This document shows, one piece after another, positions 1 to 5,065 of a DNA stretch of 5,065 nucleotides; position 1 is the first letter of the stretch; each line of letters opens with the position of its first letter. The notes beneath the pieces are model-generated. The model had not been told where the DNA came from and did no database searches. It saw only the letters and a program-made list of their open reading frames with translations. The stretch lies in assembly GCA_905480445.1 (NCBI GenBank), contig CAJQQJ010000127.1, positions 1 to 5,065 on the forward strand, written 5' to 3'. The stretch is from an uncultured Alphaproteobacteria bacterium. Its GTDB lineage: Bacteria; Pseudomonadota; Alphaproteobacteria; UBA7985; CAJQQZ01. Made by a program: the position numbers and the translations under genes.

Positions 1-2226
1 TTTTCTTGTATCGTTTAGCTGTTGATTGAGGAGCTTTCTTTTATCGTTAATCTGACGGGCTAGATCTCGCTGATCATGAAGTTCTTGTGCTAGATCAACT
101 GAATCGCGTGTATTATCATGAGATATTTCTAGGAGCGCATAGAGATCCGCTATTGCCTGATCGAATTGAATGCGATCCTGTTTAATGCTCTCTATCCGAT
201 GAAGATCTCTTTGAAGAGCCTCGTAAGTTGACCTGACCCTAGGAACGAATTCACAAAAAGCAATAGCTTCTTGCAGAGATTGAAACTTTTCAAATAGAGG
301 TTTTTCCCGAACTTCTTGCCAGAGGCGCTCAAGTTTTTTCTGCTCTTCGATTAGTGAAACACGACGGGCTGCTACACTGCTTTCCTTCGAGTTTTGGAGA
401 GCACCTGTTTCCAACCAACGCTCAACCTCTTCATTCAATCTGTGGCAAGATTTTCCTAACTCGTTCATAGCGCGAGGTGGTTTTGTAGGAAGACCGTAAG
501 ACACACAGAGTTCTTCCCACTGCAGCCAAGCAGATCGGAGTTCTCTTCCGACCTTCGCATTTTTTTCAATGACTAAAGATAGTTCGCGGTTGATCCGCCG
601 TTTTTCTTGCCTCAAGCCTTCCAGTTCGCCTCGTGCTTCAGCTTGGGACAAAAGATTATCGGTTACAGAGTCCAATTGATCCAGAACGGAACCTATCTGA
701 CTTTTGTCTAGGACCTCCTGTTGCAGCAGCGAATCGCGTTGCGTTCTTAATGCGGTTAGATCCCGTAATGAGGAAGCCTCATCCCCACCGGTTAGTTCAT
801 CTTCTTTCAACTCAACTGCAATCAGCCGCTTCTCAAAGCCGGACTTTTCTCTCTCGACATCATCTTTGACGGCTTTATGACGCTCTAGTGCTTCGTGCGC
901 TGACGACATTTCCGCGGTCGTCGGCCAAACTAAACTTGGCAAGGCACTCAATTTAACTGCTTGGAAGCCAAGGGAATTTCTTTCCCTTTCTAATCTGCTT
1001 TCCTCCGCTTGTAACCGTTGAGCGCCTTCTTTGATCACCAAGCTTTGATTATCTAGCTCTCTTATGTCCGATCGATTACTCGCCTGCTCACGCTCAAGGT
1101 GGCGAAGAGCTGAAACTTCAACATCACTCGGCAAAAGAGAAACGACTTCTTGTATATCCCCGCTCAACCCACATTGTTGCAGCAAGGCTGTCGCCTGCTC
1201 CTGTTGCTGGGCTACCGCTGCATTTAGCTTGGGCAAATCTGATTCAGCTTTCAACACTGCGCCGATCTGATTGCTCAGGTTGTCCAGTCTGTGTGCCTGT
1301 TGATCAAAGGACGTTTCGCCACCTGGCAGCGATGACATTTCAGTTTCAATACCCGTCATCAAGGGTTCTAAGGGGCGAAGGGTTTGTTCCAGCTCTCTCT
1401 GTTTTTCCAAATTTGCAGCCAACGCAGAAATTTGGGTAGGGCTCAATTGAGGAAAGCCCTCGAAATCCAAAAGATTCAAACGAACCTTTCGCAACCTCTG
1501 TACATCATTGAAATTGTCTCTTCGGCGATGAAGGACGATCAGCTGCTCTCTCAAGCCTTTAGCACGACCGAAAAGCTGTGTTTGGCGCTCCTGCGCTTGC
1601 GAAAGCTCGTTGGTTAACGCAAGCCAGGTACTTTCTTTGAGCGCCGCCCCTTTGATCTCGCTCTGCAGCTTACTGATTTCAGTCAGCTTTTTGTTTAACG
1701 TCTTCTTCCCTCGAGGCAGAAACAAAATTTCTTGGCGCTTCTTCAGATCGGCAATAACTGCCGTTAGCCCCACTTTCCCCGTTGCAGCCGCAAACAACCC
1801 CCCCTCAGAATCATTAATCAATGCCTCGCCACCGTCACGGAGCTCACTTTGATCAAGAGCAAAGAGTTGGCGAACCAATTGCTCATTTGGTGAGGAAATC
1901 AGTGTGAGAAAGTCATTATCACTTAGTTTCGCGCCCTCTGCGTCTCGCAGAGCTTTCCATCGCCTAGAAACTGCTACTTCTTGGTCTTCACCATACCCAA
2001 TGGTAGCACTGACACTCAAATCCTCATTCCTGAAGCCAAATGCTTCCGGTTCATTTCCCTTTCTCAGATCGTAACTGAATAGAAGACGGAGCCAGGATTT
2101 CCTTAACGTAGACTTGCCTGCTTCATTCGGGCCCAGGACAATATGGAGTTTAGCATTGGCATCAAACCGAATTTCTCTTTCAATGAAATGGCCAAACTTG
2201 CCTAACAGAAGGGAGTTAAGACGCAT
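1..2226 (-). CDS. YhaN-like AAA/SMC-type ATPase with long coiled coil (C-terminus outside window)
   Basis: The frame is open without a stop for 742 codons from the ATG at 2226 to base 1, so the 3' end lies beyond the left edge. The N-terminus has a short beta strand (MRLNSLLLGKFGHF), then a Walker A P-loop GPNEAGKST at residues 32-40. A segment FALDQSELRDGGE at 122-134 matches the conserved block in YhaN-type ATPases in the Q-loop region. From about residue 155 the protein becomes charged and Glu/Gln/Lys/Arg/Leu-rich, typical of a coiled-coil arm, to the window edge. The ABC signature, Walker B and D-loop should lie in the missing part; the family usually runs to about 950-1150 residues. Only four cysteines are visible (352, 574, 594, 658) and none form CxxC, so no Rad50-type zinc hook is seen. 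The family is expected to act with its phosphoesterase partner on DNA ends. An AAAGG ribosome site lies 8 bases upstream. Family is confident; cellular role is inferred. Confidence 0.92.
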   Translation of the reverse strand, partial: MRLNSLLLGKFGHFIEREIRFDANAKLHIVLGPNEAGKSTLRKSWLRLLFSYDLRKGNEPEAFGFRNEDLSVSATIGYGEDQEVAVSRRWKALRDAEGAKLSDNDFLTLISSPNEQLVRQLFALDQSELRDGGEALINDSEGGLFAAATGKVGLTAVIADLKKRQEILFLPRGKKTLNKKLTEISKLQSEIKGAALKESTWLALTNELSQAQERQTQLFGRAKGLREQLIVLHRRRDNFNDVQRLRKVRLNLLDFEGFPQLSPTQISALAANLEKQRELEQTLRPLEPLMTGIETEMSSLPGGETSFDQQAHRLDNLSNQIGAVLKAESDLPKLNAAVAQQQEQATALLQQCGLSGDIQEVVSLLPSDVEVSALRHLEREQASNRSDIRELDNQSLVIKEGAQRLQAEESRLERERNSLGFQAVKLSALPSLVWPTTAEMSSAHEALERHKAVKDDVEREKSGFEKRLIAVELKEDELTGGDEASSLRDLTALRTQRDSLLQQEVLDKSQIGSVLDQLDSVTDNLLSQAEARGELEGLRQEKRRINRELSLVIEKNAKVGRELRSAWLQWEELCVSYGLPTKPPRAMNELGKSCHRLNEEVERWLETGALQNSKESSVAARRVSLIEEQKKLERLWQEVREKPLFEKFQSLQEAIAFCEFVPRVRSTYEALQRDLHRIESIKQDRIQFDQAIADLYALLEISHDNTRDSVDLAQELHDQRDLARQINDKRKLLNQQLNDTRK

Positions 2227-3496
2227 CTTCACTGCCTTTCGCTGCTGCTAACTCATTCAGCAAACCAAGCGCTTCTTCTTTCCAAGGTACAAATCCACTG
2301 TGAGGAAGATCGTTGTTAGCATCTAAACTTTTCAACTCAGGCGGTAGTTTTTCCTCAAGTGGTCCAATCGACAGATCAATCAGAGTAGCCATCTCACTTT
2401 CGGTTAACTCGAGATCAGAGAGAAAGGCGCTGTGATCTTCCTGTATTTCTGTTGACTGGCGCTCTTCCCTCGACTGGAACTTAATACCTTCCAAAAGAAC
2501 AGTGTCCTCAAACAGGTCCTCAAGGGAGACCTGCAAGCGATCGTGCAAAAATTCTGCGTCTAATGCTGTACTGCCATCCACGACAAAACGAACAATGAAA
2601 CGCTTGTCAGTTGCTGACTGTCGAGAAAGTTTTACTGCGTCACAACAAAGGTTAATTATGGCCGAAGAACTGCTGTCATCATCTGCAGGAACAGTTAACT
2701 CGATCCACCTGAAGGAACTCAGCTCTCTGAATTCCAATGCACTGACGCTGCCATCATCCACTTCAATCAGAAAAGCGCCCTTAGGCCCCAACTCTCTGAC
2801 TGAACGTCCTTGGAGATTGCCCGAAAAGACAATGTAGGGATCTTCTGACACAACTTCTTTCTTATGGATATGTCCAAGCGCCCAATAGTCATACCCTTTT
2901 GCAGTTAGCTCTGGAACTGACGTGGGTGCATATGTGTCATGGCCTTCACGACCTTCAAGCGCCGTATGTAACAATCCTATGTTGAAGCTGTTTTTTGTGG
3001 GGACTGGATAGGCCTTGGCCAAGTTTTCCGTCATTTCCCGTGTCGCAAACGACTGACCATGGACGGTTGCCGCCAAACCTGGAACTTCTGAAGTCTCAGC
3101 CTCTGTTGCAGAGAAGACAACAGCATTGTCTTCAACAAAGGTTTTGAATCCCTTTATACCTCTGTTACTCGCGTCATGATTCCCGAGAATAATGTAGGTT
3201 GGAATACCGGCTTTCGCTAAACGCTGGAGCTGCTTACCTAGATAGATTGCAGGTTGAACATCACGCCACTCACCATCGTAAATGTCGCCAGCAAGCAGAA
3301 GGAAATCTACAGGTTCATCCAGGCAAAGCTGGATAAGCGCCAAAAAAGCGTTCCGACTAGCTGCTTTGAGCTCTTCAACCGGCAGGCTTCCTTTCCGTTT
3401 TAGATTTTGGAAAGGGCTATCAAGATGAAGATCGGCTGCATGAACAAATTTGAAACTGGTTCGTCGAGAGTCTGTCGTCACTTGGTCAGAACTCAA
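2216..3496 (-). CDS. YhaO-like metallophosphoesterase (SbcD/Mre11-type DNA repair exonuclease)
   Basis: A complete 426-residue protein with every calcineurin-like phosphoesterase motif in order: HAADLHLDSPF (19-29, with Asp22 and His24), AGDIYDGEW (69-77, Asp71), LGNHDASN (104-111, Asn106, His107), LLHT (175-178, His177) and LGHIHKKE (207-214, His209, His211). These residues normally bind a two-metal, usually Mn, centre that cleaves phosphodiester bonds. The HAADLHLDSPF block and length fit the YhaO branch rather than classical SbcD. About 210 residues follow the catalytic domain; this acidic C-terminal part probably contacts the ATPase, as the Mre11/SbcD capping and helical regions do. The start is TTG and overlaps the perM stop by four bases; no ATG precedes the first catalytic motif, and about 14 residues precede the usual family start near FKFVHAAD. 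Its 3' end overlaps the ATPase gene by 11 bases. E. coli yhaO is an unrelated transporter, so no symbol is given. Confidence 0.93.
   Translation of the reverse strand: MSSDQVTTDSRRTSFKFVHAADLHLDSPFQNLKRKGSLPVEELKAASRNAFLALIQLCLDEPVDFLLLAGDIYDGEWRDVQPAIYLGKQLQRLAKAGIPTYIILGNHDASNRGIKGFKTFVEDNAVVFSATEAETSEVPGLAATVHGQSFATREMTENLAKAYPVPTKNSFNIGLLHTALEGREGHDTYAPTSVPELTAKGYDYWALGHIHKKEVVSEDPYIVFSGNLQGRSVRELGPKGAFLIEVDDGSVSALEFRELSSFRWIELTVPADDDSSSSAIINLCCDAVKLSRQSATDKRFIVRFVVDGSTALDAEFLHDRLQVSLEDLFEDTVLLEGIKFQSREERQSTEIQEDHSAFLSDLELTESEMATLIDLSIGPLEEKLPPELKSLDANNDLPHSGFVPWKEEALGLLNELAAAKGSEDAS
2235..2239 (-). promoter_or_regulatory. Ribosome binding site of the YhaN-like ATPase gene
   Basis: Read on the minus strand, AAAGG lies 8 bases before the ATG at 2226. 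It sits inside the last codons of the phosphoesterase gene. Good spacing supports the ATG at 2226 as the true start, and the encoded MRLNSLLLGKFG begins exactly where family members normally begin. Confidence 0.65.
3493..3496 (-). other. TTGA stop/start overlap between perM and the phosphoesterase gene
   Basis: On the minus strand, the four bases TTGA contain the TTG start of the phosphoesterase and the TGA stop of perM. The only Shine-Dalgarno-like sequence, GAAGAG at 3504-3499, is just 2 bases from the TTG, so it is poorly placed. This arrangement is typical of termination-reinitiation coupling, in which ribosomes finishing perM restart on the next gene. Confidence 0.7.
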
Positions 3497-4554
3497 CTCT
3501 CTTCAGATTTGTGCTTTGGCCAAGCTTTGATGATCGCATGTGCGAGAGATGCCAAAGGGATCGCGAAAAACAAACCCCACATCCCCCAAATTCCACCAAA
3601 AACTAGGAGTGCCAAAATAATCGCTATGGGATGAAGCTTCATCACTTCTGAAAACAGTAGAGGTGCCAGAAGGTTTCCATCTAACGCCTGAATAACGGCA
3701 TAAGCAAAGCAAGCAATAGCGGTTTCAGTGCTTACACCCCACTGCAACAAAGCAACCAGCGCCACTGGAAAGCCAACAAACGCTGCGCCGATGTAAGGAA
3801 TCAACACTGAAAAACCCGTCAAGAAAGCCAAAAGAACAGCAAACTTGAGATCAATGATTACAAATACAACCCAAGTGACTACGCCGACAATAATGATCTC
3901 ATAGATTTTACCGCGCATATAATGGCCAATACGATCATTGGCATCGCCCCAAATCGTCTCCACCAAATGGCGTTGTTCTGGCAAAAACTGAGCACACCAA
4001 TTCAGGATCTTATGTTTGTCTTTCAGAAAAAAGAACACCATCAAAGGCACAAGTACTAAATAAAGGACAATGGTTATCAGGCCTGAAATGCCGCCGCCGA
4101 CAGAGAACCGGAGGACTTGCTGTCCCCATTCAATGACTTGGCCACGAACTGATTCAATGATCTGATTGACCTGGCTGCCTGTAACAACCGCAGGGTAGGC
4201 TTCTTGCAATTGACTTGCGAAGGACTGAATCACGCCAAAAGCATTGGGCAACTCGACGAACATCTGTGTCACTTGTTGCGAAAGGATCGGCAGCAACATG
4301 AGGACAACGATCAAGAACAGGACCAAAAATCCAACAAAGACCAAACAAACAGCCCAGAAACGATTGACCCCCAATGAGCGCAAGCGAACAACTGGTGAAT
4401 CCAAAATATAAGCAAGAACCAAGGCAGCAATGAACGGGGCTACCATTTCGCCTATCAAAACGATAGCAACAATACCAACGATCAGCAAAAGCATCAGCAG
4501 AACCACCTGAGGGTTGGACGCGTATCGCCTGAACCATTCCCTTACCAGTTCCAT
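3493..4554 (-). CDS. perM: PerM-type AI-2E family transporter (putative permease)
   Basis: A complete 353-residue inner-membrane protein, the length I recall for E. coli PerM, with the same motif order. Hydrophobic helices lie at about 17-34, 38-52 and 66-91. A soluble, Gln-rich segment follows (about 92-150), then helices at about 155-177, 218-234, 238-270, 279-300 and 309-343. Diagnostic stretches are VLAYILDSPVVRL (46-58), YLVLVPLMVFFFLKDK (165-180), FSVLIPYIGA (248-257), QALDGNLLAPLLFSE (289-303), LHPIAII (307-313) and FGGIWGMWGLFFAIPLA (319-335). The family was named for AI-2 export by TqsA, but some members are ion antiporters and the substrate of PerM is not established, so no transport reaction is assigned. 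The ATG at 4554 gives the expected PerM N-terminus; the best Shine-Dalgarno match (GGAG, 4567-4570) is 12 bases away, somewhat far. The TGA stop overlaps the TTG start of the phosphoesterase gene. Confidence 0.93.
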   Translation of the reverse strand: MELVREWFRRYASNPQVVLLMLLLIVGIVAIVLIGEMVAPFIAALVLAYILDSPVVRLRSLGVNRFWAVCLVFVGFLVLFLIVVLMLLPILSQQVTQMFVELPNAFGVIQSFASQLQEAYPAVVTGSQVNQIIESVRGQVIEWGQQVLRFSVGGGISGLITIVLYLVLVPLMVFFFLKDKHKILNWCAQFLPEQRHLVETIWGDANDRIGHYMRGKIYEIIIVGVVTWVVFVIIDLKFAVLLAFLTGFSVLIPYIGAAFVGFPVALVALLQWGVSTETAIACFAYAVIQALDGNLLAPLLFSEVMKLHPIAIILALLVFGGIWGMWGLFFAIPLASLAHAIIKAWPKHKSEES

Positions 4555-4632
4555 TGCTTTTTCTTGCTCCGTTCGAATCGTTGTTTTCTAAGATTATGAT
4601 GGGGTCAATCGAATGTAAGATCAACCACCGTC
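4555..4632. other. 78-base intergenic gap between MFS gene and perM
   Basis: This is the only non-coding stretch in the window. Read on the minus strand, the MFS stop codon and next bases form a weak TAAGA...TCTTA inverted repeat with a 10-base loop and no following T-run, so I do not call it a terminator. A CATAAT hexamer (4598-4593) resembles a -10 box, but the nearest TTGATC is about 20 bases upstream, too far for a good -35 pairing. The hexamer ATCTTA occurs twice, 27 bases apart. The gap could therefore hold a weak perM promoter, or perM could be read through from the MFS gene; the sequence does not decide. Confidence 0.4.
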
Positions 4633-5065
4633 TTAGCCATATTGCTGACAGTGGCTTTCTTTCACCAACAAAGCAGCCACAAGACCCACTAAGTAACCCG
4701 CAATCATAACGTAAGCTGCTTGGCTATAGGCTGAAAATTCATAAACCCTAGCGGAATTTATCATCACACCACCCCAGTTGTTGTCCAAGATCCAACCCAT
4801 CAAAGCTGGATAGAATGCGCCACTTGCAACCACACACATGTTGATAAAGCCCATAGTCGTGCTTTGTGTGTCAATTGGGTTCGCTTCTCGCCCGGCGGCG
4901 AAGGTCACCACCATCGTTGAGCCCCCAACGCCATTAACAAAGAGCAAAAGGATAATCAGCCAAATGGGCAATCCTTCTACTTGAGTGACGATGACAATAG
5001 ATACAATCGCGAGGATTACCCCCGTTAAAAGCGGTATCTTTCTACTTTTTATCCGATCTGACGCC
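4633..5065 (-). CDS. MFS transporter, C-terminal part (N-terminus outside window)
   Basis: The frame is open from the TAA at 4633-4635 to the right edge, giving 142 full C-terminal codons plus one at the edge. There is a TTG at 4971-4969, but the reading frame and MFS-like sequence continue upstream of it, so it is not the true start. The first visible residues, ASDRIKSRKIP, match the cytoplasmic loop signature of the major facilitator superfamily (D-R-x-x-x-R-K-x-P), here most likely the loop between helices 8 and 9. Four hydrophobic segments follow at visible residues about 12-28, 33-56, 69-93 and 114-134, which fit helices 9-12. Helix 11 carries TMGFINMCVVASGAFYPAL, a Gly/Ala/Ser-rich segment usual in this position. 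The tail is short (KESHCQQYG). MFS proteins move small solutes by uniport, symport or antiport; nothing visible identifies the substrate. The missing N-terminal part should be about 280 residues. Confidence 0.88.
   Translation of the reverse strand, partial: ASDRIKSRKIPLLTGVILAIVSIVIVTQVEGLPIWLIILLLFVNGVGGSTMVVTFAAGREANPIDTQSTTMGFINMCVVASGAFYPALMGWILDNNWGGVMINSARVYEFSAYSQAAYVMIAGYLVGLVAALLVKESHCQQYG

Noticed and set aside
633..1852. Four short plus-strand open frames (68-80 codons) in the left half
   Set aside because: All lie opposite the uninterrupted 742-codon ATPase frame, have no domain features and no convincing ribosome sites.
2502..2837. A 111-codon plus-strand open frame
   Set aside because: It lies antisense to the C-terminal region of the phosphoesterase, is Ser/Arg-rich and has no recognisable motif; it is a shadow of the real gene.
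1..3496. Interpretation of the nuclease-ATPase pair as a new anti-phage defence system
   Set aside because: The pair matches known YhaO/YhaN-type repair proteins, and nothing in the window (mobile elements, defence genes, anomalous composition) points to a defence island.
2216..3496. Assignment of the pair to classical sbcD/sbcC
   Set aside because: The HAADLHLDSPF block and the ATPase N-terminus fit the YhaO/YhaN branch better, and the visible coiled coil has no CxxC hook.
3407..3712. Short open frames on both strands around the perM/phosphoesterase junction
   Set aside because: They are out-of-frame or antisense shadows of the two well-supported overlapping genes.
4154..4624. A 156-codon minus-strand open frame overlapping the first part of perM
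   Set aside because: It is an alternate frame of perM, whose sequence matches a known family throughout. The alternate product is Cys/Trp/Arg-rich with no recognisable domain.
4616..4635. TAAGA/TCTTA inverted repeat at the end of the MFS gene as a possible terminator
   Set aside because: The stem is only five mostly A-T pairs and no T-run follows it, so it does not meet the pattern of an intrinsic terminator.

Overview
The window is a compact bacterial stretch in which every supported gene lies on the minus strand, so transcription runs from right (base 5065) to left (base 1). I see no RNA gene, insertion sequence, CRISPR array or long repeat, and no credible gene on the plus strand. The base composition is moderate (roughly mid-40s % GC by eye, not computed). 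The permease closely resembles Escherichia coli PerM in length and motifs, which suggests a gammaproteobacterium, possibly a marine or environmental one. That placement is inference.

In transcription order: (1) 5065-4633 is the C-terminal third of a major facilitator superfamily (MFS) transporter, cut by the right edge. (2) 4632-4555 is a 78-base gap with no convincing terminator and only weak promoter-like sequence. (3) 4554-3493 is a complete PerM-type AI-2E family permease. (4) 3496-2216 is a complete metallophosphoesterase of the SbcD/Mre11-like YhaO group, beginning at a TTG codon that overlaps the perM stop. (5) 2226-1 is a large coiled-coil P-loop ATPase of the SbcC/Rad50-like YhaN group. 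It overlaps the phosphoesterase gene by 11 bases and runs off the left edge. This last frame has no stop codon anywhere from 2226 to 1 (742 codons) and fills over 40% of the window. A search requiring a stop inside the window would miss it.

The two left-hand genes form a nuclease-ATPase pair comparable to SbcD-SbcC, Mre11-Rad50 and Bacillus YhaO-YhaN. The phosphoesterase supplies the metal-dependent active site, and the ATPase supplies the nucleotide-binding head and a long coiled-coil arm. The nested overlaps imply that perM, the phosphoesterase and the ATPase are translated from one message. The most interesting point is that a membrane permease gene is translationally coupled to a DNA-repair-type pair. 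I see no clear evidence of an entirely new system; the pair belongs to known families whose role outside Bacillus is poorly described.
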